Source of the DNA: Inia geoffrensis
Taxonomy: Eukaryota; Chordata; Mammalia; Artiodactyla; Iniidae
DNA: 64,000 nucleotides
Assembly (NCBI GenBank): GCA_036417435.1
Contig: CM070901.1
Coordinates: 11,196,001-11,260,000 of the forward strand
Reading direction: 5' to 3'
Shown one piece after another: positions 21,390-33,793 of this stretch (position 1 is its first letter; every line of letters begins with the position of its first letter). Below the pieces are notes generated by a model that saw only the letters and a list, made by a program, of their open reading frames with translations, was not told the DNA's origin and did no database searches. A program made the translations under genes and the position numbers.

Positions 21390-24300
21390 CTCTTTTTAAT
21401 ATAACTTTATTGTTGCAAAATTTATTCATTTTTGCACCCATTTTACTTGTTCATTTCAATGAGCTTTAATAAGTTCTTTACAAATTATTCAGCTAATCAC
21501 CACAATCCAGTTTTATATCATTCCCTTCACTCCGAAATGATCCCTTACCTCCCCAGCTCCAGGGTACCACCCTGCTAATTTTTATGATTTTGCCTTCTAA
21601 AGAAATTTCATATAAATGAAATCATACAATATGTAATCTTATGTGTCTGCCTCTATATGTTTTTTCACGTTGTTGCATGTATAAATAGTCTGTTCTTTTT
21701 TATTGAGAAGTAGTGTTCCATTTTATTTCAGCAATGTTTTATAGTTTTCAGTGTATAGGAATTGTATTTATTTTGTTAAAATTTCATTAAATGTGTTAAA
21801 TTATTTGTAAGTATTTTATTCATCTTGATGTTATTATGAAAGGAATTTTTTAAAATTTCACTTTTGGAAACTGTAAATAGTAGATAGAATTACAATAGAT
21901 ACGTGTATAATGATCATCTATCTCATGGCCCTGTTAAATTTGCTTATTGGCTGTAGGAGGGTGATATATAAATATTTCCTAAACCTTAGAAATCTCTACG
22001 TACAAGATGTCATCATTGAATAAGGACAGTTTTACTTCACCCTTTCTCATCTGTAGGTCTTTTATTTCTGTTCTGTGCCTTACTTCATTGGGTAGAACTT
22101 CCAGTAAAATACTGATTAGAAGTGACAAGAGTGAACATTCTTAACTCTTTTCCCAATCTTAAGGGGAAAGCATTCAGACCTTTACCTTTAAGTATGATGT
22201 TGGTTGTATGTTTTTCATAGATGCTCTGTGTTAGGTTAATAAAATCCCTTTTACCCCAGATTGTCAATATATATTTTTTTAATCATGAATGGATGATTTT
22301 TATGAAATGATTTTTCTACATCTACTGAGATGATCTTATGGGTTTTGTCTTTTATTCTTTGAATATCAAAACAACCTTGTATTTCTGGGATAAATACCAT
22401 TGTTCATGATGTAGGACAATTTCTGTATTTTGCTGGATTGCTAATATTTAATGACGGACTTTTGTATTCATGTTCACAAGATATACTGGTATGTAGTTTC
22501 CTTCTCTTGTTTTGTCTTTATCTGGTAGGATATCAGGGTAACACAGACCTTATAAAATGAGTAGGGAGGCACTTCTGGAGATACTTTTCTGGACTAAATC
22601 AATTCCTTTCCCTGATGTAAGTTCATAAGTCTTTCTTCTACCTCATAAACCTATATTTGTGTGTTTCTAGGACTTTTTCTTTTTCATTGTATTCACAGAC
22701 ATAAAGTAATTTGTAAAAGTAGCATTTCGTCCTTTTAATTGCTCTGGGATCTGTATTGATGAACTGTCATTCTTGATTTTGATAATCTGTGTCTGTCTGT
22801 CTCTTTTTCTCTTCTCTCCCTATAATTCACCGTATTTTCTATTTTATCCCATCGATTTTTAATCTGATATTTCCCCCCTTCTTTTTAGTTGTGTTGAAGT
22901 TGAGTTCTTTATTTTCTAGATTCATAGGGTAGAAGCTTAAATTAATAATTTTGGGTCTTCCTTTTTAATAGAGGTGCTTAAAGCCGCAAATTTTTCTCTA
23001 AGCACTACTTTCGCTGTATTGCATTATATCCATGCATTGTTATCTTTCACTTTCATTCTCATCGAACTATTTCCTGAATTTTTTTGTGACTTCCCCTGGG
23101 TTAATTAGTGTTGAGTTATTTAATTTTTAGGTACTTGGAGATTTCTCAGATTATTTTCTACTACTGATTTCTGATTTCAATCAGTATACGGGAGAATATA
23201 CTTTGTGTAATTTTAATAATTTTAAATGCAATAGATTTGTTTTGTGGTCTACCATTTGGTTTATCCTAGAGCATGTGCCGTATGCACTAGATAAGAAAAG
23301 GTTTCCTGCTGCAACTGGCTAGCGTTCTTGGTTGAGAAATTTCCTTTGATAGATTTTTTTTTTTTCCTTTTGGCAATTTAAATGTCATTCCACTGCCTTC
23401 CTTTTTATCCCCTGAGAATTCAGTTGTTTTCAATCACATTGTTATTCTCTGTACATTGGTAGCTATAGTCTGCTAATTTCTCTTTGTTTCTGGCTTTCAG
23501 CTCTTTAACTGTTATGCGTCAGTGTCATTTTTGTGTTTGCTGAGTTTATTATGTCAGTAGATTTATGTTTTACATCAAATTCTGGAAGTTTGAAACGATT
23601 ATTTTATCAAATAATTTTTCTACCATTTTTAATATCTCTTTTCCTTCTGGGACTCCCATTAAACTTATGTTGGAATGCTTGATTGTGTTGCACAGGTCAG
23701 CAAACCTCTTTTAATTTTTCTTTAAACCTTTTTTCTCTCTTTGCTGAGTTGGATATTTTCCACTAATCTCTTTTCAAGCTTATTTTTCCTTTCTTATGCC
23801 ATTTCAAATCTGCAATTAAGTATACCTGGTGAATTTTTCATTTAAATCACTATATTTTTGACCTGCAGAATTCCATTTTGTTGTTTTTTACAGTTTGTTT
23901 TTTCTGAGTCTATCTCTATATTGAATCATAATCAACACAGTTTACTTTATGAACATATTTGTAATAAGTGCTTTGAAGTCTTTGTTTGCTAAATCAAACT
24001 CCTGGAATGTTTCATGGTCAGTTTCCTTTGACTCTTTTGTATCTAAGTATTACTCTTTCCTATGTCTTTGCATGTCCAGTAACTTATGTTGAAAACTGAA
24101 TATTTTAGATAATATATTTAGCAAGTCTGGGTTTTTAAAAATCTTTTTTCTGAAGGTTGCTCTTTTTTTTTTTTTTTAAGGTAACTTGCCTGTACTTAAA
24201 CTTCAGAATCTGTCTCTCCCATTGTGTTTAGGCACTAACTTAACTACTTAGGTTTTTTAAGCTTACTGTGATTTTTTTTTTTAGCCTATCTACCTAAAGG

Positions 24301-24960
24301 TTGCCACTGTATCTGCACAGCTAATAGGTCAGCCAATGAGTTGGACAGACGTTGTGTTCAAACACCGTCGGCACAGAAGTCCCCTACCCTCTCCTAATCA
24401 GACTGTGGGCAAGGCAACACAGTCGAAGTTGCCACCAGCTCACAAGGCTTCCTTGGCTTTCACTTTTCACTGTCTTCTCTGGGGTCTCCTCTGCTCATGG
24501 ATAGTTTTCTCATCTGCCAGGAGTGTACAGAGAGCTTTGCTGAGGGCTTCTATAGCTTTCTCTTTTCTGGGATCTCTCTTTAAGGGTTCTTTAAGGGTTC
24601 TGCCTAGTCCATTGATTGCCGCACACCAGGACTGAACATTAGCAAATCTCCAGGGGTATCCCTTCTTTTTCCAACTGACTCTCCTGCTTTTAGCTGGAAA
24701 AGCCATGGGCTTTCCCTCCCTCAGCCCAAATGAAGTCTGCTTGCCTCTGAAAAGAAAACTCCTTATTTGCATGATCATCCTCATGCTGCAAAGGAAGAGT
24801 TCTTACCAAAGAGCTAGATGGAGCCAGAAGCTTCCCCAAAGCTCTAATAATTTTTCAAGAAGAAAATGTTTCTCTATTTTCCGTCTGCCTTAAAAATTTG
24901 TCAGTCCATGCTCAGTACCCCAAAATAGTTATTTTTTAGAATGTTGTCCTGTTTTAGACT
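21390..24960 (-). mobile_element. Ancient L1M element, antisense
   Basis: A long, heavily diverged L1. At the left, the 3' UTR text (complement of 21590-21660, with plus-strand words catataaatgaaatcatacaatatg) is typical of L1M tails. The reverse-transcriptase region follows at 21950-22600: a 60-codon open piece at 22085-22267 carries an NLTQSIYEKHTTNIILKG segment that aligns with the L1 RT palm. Further right come endonuclease-like and 5' parts of uncertain extent to about 24960. Every frame is broken many times. The right limit is my weakest boundary. The 99- and 105-codon frames at 24336-24784 overlap on opposite strands and probably belong to the L1 5' region or are chance. Confidence 0.75.
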
Positions 24961-25063
24961 TAATTTTTCCAGAAGAAAGTCACTAACCTTCTCATGCCAC
25001 CATTATTGGAAGTCCTTAGAGCTTTCTGATTTGGGGCCTTTTCACTGTTAGAAGTTTTATAAG

Positions 25064-25092
25064 AGTAAAAAGGCCTTAAAGGCCTTTTTACT
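25064..25092. repeat. Perfect 14-bp inverted repeat, 1-base spacer
   Basis: The arm agtaaaaaggcctt (25064-25077) is followed by one A and then its exact complement aaggcctttttact (25079-25092). Directly after it, gctaaatacatcta occurs twice (25097-25110 and 25118-25131). No terminal motif of a known transposon is visible, and no open frame depends on it. Confidence 0.9.
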
Positions 25093-25131
25093 AAAGGCTA
25101 AATACATCTAGATGTGCTAAATACATCTATT

Positions 25132-26609
25132 TTGTTTTTTCTTAAAACTTTTGATGAAAATCCCCGTGAAGACTTTTTAAAACTATTGCATTCATTGATC
25201 AATCATCTATAGGTTCTTTCTTTCTGACTTCAAAAATCAAACAAGTAGCTATTTGTAAACATATCTAAATAGGTATCAGGTATATGGTTTGTTATCTAAG
25301 GATTGAATGTCTACATAGTGTCACATTACTAATCAAAATTAGGTTAGCCCTATATATTTGAATACAGGCACAAGGCCATCTACAGCTAAAATGAGTCATT
25401 TTTACTGAATATCTGTAATCCTAAGAAAATTACTTCTTCTTGAAAAAGAAAAACAATTTTTTAACTGTTGAGGAGTAAACTCTGGATAGATATAAATAGA
25501 TCTGTATATTATGTGTATTCATCTGTGTTTTGGTCATGAAAAATAAATTAGAGACTTTAATAGGTTAAAAAAAAAGATTAGTGATTAATTTTACTCACAA
25601 TATATTACATCAAGTGGTGGATAAACAGAAACTCCAGAAAAAGGAGAGGGTATTCAAAGAGGAGAATCAAAGTAAATGTGAGCTGCCAAGTTCACACCAA
25701 GTAGCCAAAAAAAGGTCACTACATCAAAGATTTTTTTAAACTTGTCACATTTGTGAGAATTATGACAAAAAAGGATTCACATTTAATTGGAAGAAGATGC
25801 TGAGCAGAGGTGACTAGGAGGCTACAGCTTTACTCAAGTGAAGGAAGAACAGCTCCTTTTAATAGTCTTAATTAAATGAAGAACAAAACTGTGATTCTTG
25901 ATGAGCTAGAATTCAACCAAACTGTGATAACAACAGGGCGAGAAGAAACAGGGACACATTTGTAAGGCAGAGAAATGCTCACAAAAAGTCCTTATTGTAT
26001 GTCACCAACATACCCCTAAGAGAGATCAATGCAGGAGGAATTCAGTCACTCCTATTTTCAACAGACATCCATATGTGCTTTCTTATTTTAAAAATCACAT
26101 TCTAGACGCTATATATTAGTGAAGAATTAATTAGGAGTGTTTTAAAAGTTACCTTTTGCCTCTAAAATTCCAGCTTTTCTTGAATTTTAAAAAATAACTT
26201 TTAAAAAAGCAATTTTTTTGTGTTTGTACTGCCATATATGTAACAGCTTCAAGTAGCAGCAACTCAAGTCAAAATTAAAGAGAGTCTAATATCTCATTAG
26301 AAAAAAAGAAAATAGAAACACAGTTTTAATTCACCTTAAACAATAAAATGTCAGGTCATACCCAAGTGATAAAAAAAGATATGTCACTTGGTGCAAATAT
26401 CCAACTAAATCACCCATTTTAGGCCCCTCCTAGGAGAAAATAAAAAATAATATAAAATGATAAGAATAATTCTAAAGCATCAGCAATCACTTACAATTAA
26501 GAGTAAACTGTCAGAGTGTTAACAGTAGTAATTAAGATAGTGGAATTTTGAGGGGGCTGTGCAGGCTTAGAAACACGCAGTAGACAACACAGAAACAGAA
26601 AAGTGTATG
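25132..26609. other. AT-rich DNA, probably old repeat
   Basis: A-rich on the plus strand and lacking open frames. The part from 25600 to 26480 has the texture of a decayed LINE sense strand (for example caggagga-type and agaagaaacagg words), and could be the 5' part of the L1 that begins clearly at 26610, but I cannot align it by eye. Confidence 0.35.
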
Positions 26610-27430
26610 TGAAGACTTGAGAGTGTTGGCTGGCAGATCCCTAGGGGATGGGAAAGACTTAAAATAAATGATGCTGGTAAAACTAGATATCTCTATAGAG
26701 AGAAATTACAAGAGATACCTTCCTCACAGAAATTATATATCAATCCCACATAAGGGAATACTCAAATGTGAAAAGCAACATTATAGCACTTGTTAAAATA
26801 ACTATAGAAGGCAGTCTTATGACCTTGAGATAGACAAAGATTTCTCAGATACATCAGAAAACTACATACTAGAAGAAACAGACATAAATAGAACTACAGT
26901 AAAATTAAGAACTTTTCTTAATGCAAAAATATCATAAAGAGAATAAAACAGTCAAGAAAATTTGCACAAGATATCTGCAACATATATAAGAGACAAAGAT
27001 TGATCTTGGGGAATATGACTCTAACTACTAAAAATCAGTGAGGAAAAGGCTAAATACCTAGTAGAATATTTGGCAGAGGATATGAACAGGTATTTCACAG
27101 AAGGAGAAGCAAGATGAAAGCTTACTTAACCACAACAGTAATCAGGGAAATATCATTCATTCACCTGCAGGTGTATGTGTATAAAAACATATACCTACAC
27201 ACACATACACACACATACTGATATATATATATATATATACATACACACACACATAATATTTATATATGTTTACCCCACATCCTGCCAATGCCAATGTATG
27301 CCACAGAGAAACTTTTGCATATGTGCACAGAGTTGTATGTATGAGAAAGTTCACAGCAACTTGCTTTATAAGAGCATAACACTGAAATAATCCAAATGTT
27401 CAACAGTAATAGAACTGACAAATAAATGTG
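26610..27430 (+). mobile_element. Ancient L1M ORF2 3' part and 3' UTR
   Basis: The order of conserved L1 words is clear: gaccttgagatagacaaag (ORF2 C-terminal region), ttaagaacttttcttaatgc, aagatatctgcaacatatat, gaggatatgaacaggtattt, cagtaatcagggaaatatc. After an interrupting microsatellite at 27191-27268 come cagagaaacttttgcatatg and ataatccaaatgttcaacag, from the L1 3' part. All frames are broken. Plus orientation, opposite to the ancient L1 at 21.4-25.0 kb. Confidence 0.75.
27191..27268. repeat. Compound (CA)n-(TA)n microsatellite
   Basis: Mixed tracts: cacacacatacacacacat, then (at)n at 27220-27238, then cacacacacaca, then ataatatttatatatg. It interrupts the ancient L1 at 26610-27430. The adjacent open frames of 65 and 71 codons are low-complexity artefacts. 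Confidence 0.9.
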
Positions 27431-27433
27431 GTA

Positions 27434-27732
27434 CAATTGGCCCTCATATCCATGGGTTTGGGGTCCACAGATTCAATCAACTGCAGATGAAAAATATTTT
27501 TTAAAAATATCCAGAAAATTCTGAAAAACAAAACTTGAATTTGCTGCTTTCAGGCAATTATTTAAGTAACACTTACATGGTAATAGGTACTGTATGTAAT
27601 CTAGAGGTGATTTAAAGTATACGGGAGGGTGTGCATATGCTATATGCAAATACTATGCATTTTATATAAGGGACTTGAACATCCATGGATTTTGGTATCC
27701 CTGGGGTCCTGGAACAAAAGCACTTGACTGTG
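27434..27732. mobile_element. Tigger/MER2-like DNA transposon remnant
   Basis: About 300 bp flanked by TA dinucleotides (27432-27433 and 27733-27734), as expected of TcMar-Tigger elements. The left end reads caattggccctcatatccatggg and the right end ggatttttggtatccctgggg to gactgtg, an inverted-repeat pair. Internal words (taatctagaggtgatttaaag, tacgggagggtgtgcatatg, tatataagggacttgaacatcc) are diagnostic of the MER2-type non-autonomous family. It lies immediately after the L1 tail, so it inserted in or next to it. Non-coding. Confidence 0.78.
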
Positions 27733-27734
27733 TA

Positions 27735-28159
27735 TTTCAGTCTGAAAAAATGGCCACTATGTTTCCTTTTCACATTTAGCATCCCTCATCTCCCAGACAA
27801 GCCTGGGCTCTCATTCCTGCACCTTTAGGTTGGGGCTGTGGCTGTGCTGACTACACCTCAGGACTACCTGCATGTTTGGTACTGTTTCTCACCACACTGA
27901 CTGGGAAAGCCTCCAACTTTCATTGGATGTCTTTGTACGCCTTGATTTCTTGCTTATTTCTCAGTCTTCTATACTGATCTTTTGCTAAGTTTAGGCTCCT
28001 CCCCTTCTGGAACCCTTCTTTGGCGAGGTGCTATATGTAATTTCATGAGATATTATTTCACATAGTAGCAAGGGGTGACTCTGACTTTGAAAGATTCCTC
28101 TTGCATTTAATTTATGTTGAATCATACTGCTTTCGCTTGGATTATTCGTTGCGTTTTTC
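27735..28159. other. Unassigned DNA
   Basis: Moderate GC, no recognised repeat. The 86-codon minus frame at 27991-28251 has no recognisable domain and runs into the L2 trace that follows. Confidence 0.45.
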
Positions 28160-28265
28160 AAAATGGGCCATAAGTTCCTTGAGGACAGAGACATCTCATC
28201 CATTTTTTGTAACAATCCCTTACAACTACCTACCACCCCAGTAACTAACACTGAACTAGACTGTC
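28160..28265 (+). mobile_element. L2 fragment
   Basis: The phrase cataagttccttgaggacagagacatc followed by catccattttttgtaac matches the L2 3' region, which reads taagctccttgagggcaggga then ttgtatccccagcgcctagc. Only about 100 bp is recognisable. Non-coding. Confidence 0.55.
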
Positions 28266-31200
28266 TTGCTCAAATTAAAAAATAATTGTCTGCAGTAAAT
28301 TCCTATAGCAAGAACACATGGATATGTAATAGGTTCCTCATGTTTATCAAATTCCAATTTCATTGGCTTTTACTCTTTTTCCCTCAATAAAATTTTGGAC
28401 TTTGGAACCAGTCTTCTGAATTTCAGAGATCGAGACATGGTCTCCAAACATTCATTCTCTTTTTAGTGTGTTTGTGTTACACTAACTTTATATCAAGGAA
28501 AGACTATGAATTAACTAGAACTTTCTAAGAAGCCAAGACTCTTAGTAAGTTGTACTTTCTCTGAAGTATGAAACCAATAAATATCTACCCATCACTGCCA
28601 TCTAGTACCATTGTCCCTGCTTATTTCTCGCTAAGGAAAGATTCTGTTTTTCAGGATCCTCTCAGATAAATAGCATTTGGACAGTGATGCTTTACTGCGG
28701 CTGCTTACCCATGGGTTGTCTCTACATGCAAAAGGTGAAAGGAAGTACACACTGTGGGTACACTCCCTAATTATAATTAGATACAAACATAACAGCAATA
28801 ATAATTTTGCTTCCAATTCCTAATAGGCTTTAAAGTAAAGGTCATCCAAATTTTAGTAACCACTCTCTAAAAATTTACATAGTATAGTTCAGAATGTATT
28901 CAGAGAGATAATATGCCTTGTAAAGCCCAATTATTAAGGAAAGATGCTTTCCTGAATTAACCCTCTCTTGAAGATCATTATCCAGATATAACTGACAATC
29001 TGTATTTCACAATACTTTAGGGTTCTCAGGACCCCAAACCCAGAACTCAGAACTATATGAAAATGACAGTAGAATTTCCTGAAAACCATTAACCTTACAA
29101 TGTGGAAAAATTGTTTCTCCATTTTTCTTGTCAACAATAGAATTCAGCATAACATGGATACTGTTATTATCAGCTACATGAAAAAAAATAGCTAGGTATA
29201 AATGATGCAACAGACATTGTTAGTGCTTCACCTAGATCTTCTAGAACACTCTTTACATTAGGGGCACCTCTTCCTCTGCTTGGATGTGCTTTCCCTTCCA
29301 CTGACTGATATCTGAGCACCTTCAGAGGTCTGCTGTTGGGCTCCAAAGCACCTGGGAATTTCAGTTTTCCTGGGGCAGTTTTTAATAATGACTTTCTAAC
29401 ATTTCAGAAGTCCTCGGCCAGGTAAGGGGACTGGCTTGAAATCAGACACTTGTGTGGTTGTGGCTTCTTCCTCTTTCTTGCCCAGCCTTCCCTACACCTT
29501 TATCAGTTTTCCCAGGTGCACTTCTTTGTAAGTTATATGCACAATCTGCTTCCTTCAAGTTTGCCTTTTGGGACCTTGGCAATGATATATAATCATTTAT
29601 AATGTATATGCACTGTGTGCTACGTAAACTCCAATTCATCCTCGCCTAGCTTCTGTGGATCACCTGCAACCAGGCACTTCAAGGGCAAAAGCTTCACCTT
29701 TTCCTGTAAACTTGACTTCGCTTGTGTTCACAAGTTGGGTGTCTGCTTCTCCCTTCAGGTACCTTTCTTACTTAATCATAAAGAGTCTTGGATCTGGGCT
29801 TATCTACTTGTTCCCAGTATTGTCTTTGAGTACATTTCCTCCGTTGGTTTCTGGCAAAGATTTTTTCTTCCACTATATTTCACCAAGTGCCTTCTGTCTG
29901 CTTGTGAGTTGCAGATGACTACCATATCACATTTCTTCAATTCTCTAACTAAAACATTCCAAGTCTCTACTTTTTTTGCCTACATACCTCTTTACAACCC
30001 TTAGTTTGCCTTCTGCTTATCAATGTAGAGGAGCCATAAATCTCTTTTTTGAATAAAATTATTTCTGTATTTAGGCACAGCAGAAAAGGGATTCCCCCAA
30101 TGTTTTTGAGCCATTATCACTGCTCTTTAAACACCTTCCTGGCAAGCCTCCTCTCATGAACATTCATTGCTGAAGTCCATCACATTCAATATTTGAGGTA
30201 ACAATGCTTTTATACTCTCAGACCACCACAGAGTTGTTGAAAACCTTTCTTCTCATTATCACCGAAGTTAATTTTACTAGTGTGCAACCTTAAATATTTT
30301 TTGGAACAAAGTCTGTATAATTGGTATAAGAAAGTGATTATAGCCACGTGTTTGCCTTACAAATTTGGATGCCCATTTGTTCCACCAATTTCCATTTCAT
30401 ATCCTTGAGATACCTGTGTGAAATTCTACTCCCTCAAATTTGGTTTTTGACTCTGCGGTCTTGTTGTTGAAGTTCTGAATCAACTGTTTCCACAAGACAT
30501 TTTTCAGTCTGGCTTCTCATCTACCTCTCTTCTTTCTCTTCCTATTCTGTTTGTCACTTATTTTTTCATTATTATGACCTTGTCTTCAACTAAATCCATA
30601 GTGCATGGCAAAGATTATAAAAGAGTATTAGAAAAATAAAGATTTAGATTGGTGTATTTTACCAAATCTAAGATGATCACAAATCAAAATATGTCTTCAT
30701 TTTCACAACATATAGTTCAGTTAGGAACAGACTGAGGTTGAGGTATTTGAGGCTTTATCACAGGTGTAGGATTCCCTCAAATATATAATTTAAGAGAAAA
30801 GGGACTCTGGAGATAAGGTGCTGAAATAAAAAATCTAGAATAAAAATTTATAAGACAAAGTTCAAAAATTAGACATATATATTTAAAGATTTCTTTAGTT
30901 CTTTCTGCTAGAAAAGATGTAAATCTCGCTGAGTTTTCAGTGACTTATTAACATGTATACTTATGTTTATTATATCAAGCAATTAAAAATGTACCTGAGG
31001 TGACTTACAAAATTATAAAAATATATTACCATTAAAATAATTATAAAATAACTGTTCATGTAATAATGATGGATATGAATGTATCAGAAACATAAGATAC
31101 ATTAGCTAATGTTTCCAACATTAGAGTGATGTGATTTTTTTACTTAGAAATCTATTTAGAATTCAGATATCTTTAATTAAAAATTTTAGAATTATGAAGA

Positions 31201-31375
31201 TAATTTTTTTTTCTGATTGTCTAGATAGATTACATCTGAAGATTGCTTTTATATGGCAAATAATGGGATTTTTACATAGACTTCAACGAAGTTGATTAAA
31301 GAGAGTTAAACATTAGACTGTAGGAGAAAAATGGGTCAGATTTTGAAATTCTCCAGTGACCCCTTCTTCTATCCA

Positions 31376-31376
<1 letters not shown>
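28266..31376. other. 3-kb unassigned interval
   Basis: The longest stretch in which I recognise no repeat. It holds a plus-strand frame of 129 codons at 29615-30004 (and an overlapping 87-codon frame), but the translation has no known motif, is rich in Ser/Phe/Leu as random frames in such DNA tend to be, and lacks a Kozak-like start or splice context I can support. Possible old L1/L2 remnants cannot be excluded. Confidence 0.4.

Positions 31377-31420
<44 letters not shown>
31377..31420. repeat. (CA)22 microsatellite
   Basis: An uninterrupted ca repeat of 22 units. Perfect repeats of this length are usually polymorphic in mammals, so it could serve as a length marker. Confidence 0.97.
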
Positions 31421-31423
<3 letters not shown>

Positions 31424-32689
31424 CAAGGTTGAAATATATTCCTTAATTTTTATGTCTAACTAGTAAGAGCTTTAAAAGTAGAGTACATTTTGGAAAATTA
31501 TAAGAGAAATCAATTTATAGTCTGCAGAGCTTCTAAAAAGTAAATAGGAGAGAAAAATCTGACTTTCATCTTTAGCTAAGTTGCCAAACAGACTGGATGA
31601 AAAAAAAATCAATTTGAAGTAATTCTTGAACTGTACAGACTATATAGTATACTGTCAATGTCCATAGTCCAGGTAAGCACATACAAAGCAATCAGCCAGT
31701 CACCATGACCCCCTACAGAGCTGGGAAAGAATGCTATTCTTTTCAGAAGACAGGGAAAAAAGTAGATCTTTAAGGTCAAGCAGGCAATGCCATCTTTGAG
31801 AAGCTGTGGTTAGTGTGTAATGCAGATGCACACGGCCCATTAGGAAGGGAAGAAGGAGGCGCAAATGGACACAGAGAGAATTTTGTTTAATTTCTTGCCC
31901 TGCCTTAAAATACAAATTTTATTTCATCAAAGTGAAGACTTAAGCAAACTTATTAGAGGAAATATAGCAAATATAACATGATTTATCACAATAAATGTAG
32001 TATTTATAAAGAATATATAGAAAGAATAATTATGAAATTGTGTTAAAGTCACTGAGGAAGTTCATGTAAAGTCACAGAGCTCAGCTGATATAAACATCAC
32101 TTACGGAAGAGCTCGTGAGTGAACAAAATCCTTCACGGAGCACATTTTGGAAATCTAATTTAAAAATACGTTAGATATTTTTAAATAACTAGACCGTGAT
32201 TTGTGTAAATTCTCTGTTCACATCCATTGTTATACTTTCACATTTGATTCAATGTTATGGGACATTTTATAGCAAAGATAGTTTTAAAAACTACTGCTAG
32301 AAATAGTGATGTATCAGTGAACTGATATATCTTTTTAAACTCTGGAAAATATGTACCTATTATTTTTCTTTGAAATACTGAGATTTATTAGGCATTTTAA
32401 TATATACTTATTACATTAGTTGTATCCTAACTTTCAAAGTGAACACAAATATTTCACTGAAGTTTCTCCAATGTCTAGAAGTAAATTTTATTTATACTGT
32501 TAATGTAATCATCTGTAGTCATTCTTCAGATGGTAATAACATTATTTTAGACTAATAACTCATAAAAGTTTTAAGCTTATTATAAAAAGAAATGTTAAGA
32601 CCTTATAAAGCTCACTTTCTTCAAACAAGACTATGTCTAAATTACTATAATGTTTAATTTCAGTATAAGAAAACAAACTAAAAATATGT
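31421..32689. other. Unassigned AT-rich DNA
   Basis: No repeat or gene recognised. A 71-codon minus frame at 31700-31915 shows no motif. Confidence 0.45.
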
Positions 32690-33060
32690 TTAGAATAAAA
32701 GTTAGCAATAATTATGTCAAAAATAAACCCAAAAAAATCAAAGGTGAATAATCCAAAAGCTGATTCTTTTTGAAAAGAGCAATGAATTAGCTAAAACTCT
32801 TATAATATTAAAAACAGAGAGTGACAATCAAAAAGGAAAAAAATGGGAGTGAGAAATAAGACAAACATCTATAGAGTAGAGATTGAAATAAGAATACACT
32901 GCTTGCAAATTTATGAGAACAAATGTGTAAGTACTGAGGAAATGAATGGCTCCTTAGTAAACATATTTATTGACAAGAATAAATATAAAACTTGAAGACC
33001 AATGCAAGAGAGAGACACTTAGGATGGAAATTAAAAATCTATGTTAAAAGACCCTGAATA
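32690..33060 (+). mobile_element. Ancient L1 ORF2 fragment, plus strand
   Basis: Words ccaaaagctgattctttttg, aaaagagcaatgaattagc, gagtgagaaataagacaaac match the ORF2 linker region between endonuclease and reverse transcriptase (the segment encoding a [20 protein letters not shown] peptide in younger copies). It is probably the 5' part of the same old L1 that resumes at 33.64 kb. Confidence 0.55.
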
Positions 33061-33639
33061 TGGGTAGCCTTCCCACTGTGGTCCATCTACACCTAAATAA
33101 TAGAATCACTTGGGGATGGGAGGACAGTCTCTCCTCTATCACCAGCTCATAGCTGGACCAACGGGTTGTATGCCTGGGATTATGGTTCATCATCTACTGA
33201 ACCCCACACTGCAGGGCATAGATGGATGATCCCAAATAGCTGCTGAAAGGCTGGTTATGACAACCAGAGAAGACGGAGGAATTAATCACTTGTGGAATAA
33301 ACCTTTTTTCCCCACTTTATGGATTACACTAAGAAAAAGTTTCTCTGTGAAGCTCTTTGGAAGAAGTCCTTAGCATCCAGTAAAATCTTTTGGAGCGGTC
33401 TATTTTTTTTTTCCTGGACTTGTTTTAAATCAGTAACTAACATGGCAATGCATCCCTTCCCATTGCCTCTCATCTTTCCTTACTCCTATTTTTTCTTACC
33501 ATTCTTATTGCCATATATTTGCACTTCCTATATAAAGTATCCACCCTTTGATTCTTTGTCGCAGGCTCTGTTATGCAGAGGACTCAGGCTAAGTCACCAG
33601 GGATTTAGGAAAAAAATTTTAAAAACTTGATAAAGATAA
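33061..33639. other. Unassigned DNA within a broken L1
   Basis: Separates two pieces of ancient plus-strand L1. It has a 103-codon plus frame (33319-33630) with no recognisable domain. It may be an unrecognised insertion. Confidence 0.4.
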
Positions 33640-33783
33640 TTGAATGCATTTAAACTCATAATCCCAAACTTTTCATTTAACAATATAGACAATTTAATAC
33701 CCAAGAATAGTCAGTAAATCTCTGAAAAGAGACTTGTACTGCCTGATATCAAACTATAATATAAACAACTGAAATCAAATCAC
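33640..33783 (+). mobile_element. Ancient L1 ORF2 fragment (left of nested L1)
   Basis: The text gacttgtactgcctgatatc, aaactataatataaacaac is the conserved L1 stretch that precedes the region about 350 codons from the ORF2 C-terminus. It is cut at 33793 by the younger L1 insertion and resumes at 34858. Confidence 0.6.
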
Positions 33784-33793
33784 CATTATATTG

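Noticed and set aside
24336..24784. 99- and 105-codon frames on opposite strands, considered as coding
   Set aside because: They overlap each other at the decayed 5' part of an ancient L1 and have no recognisable domain.
29615..30004. 129-codon open frame in a region with no recognised repeat, considered as a possible small gene or exon
   Set aside because: No known motif, composition like a chance translation, overlapping second frame of 87 codons, no supportable start or splice context, and only one such frame in 3 kb of unassigned DNA.
31377..31420. Regular short repeat considered as a CRISPR-like or satellite array
   Set aside because: It is a simple (CA)n microsatellite; there are no spacers and the genome is mammalian.
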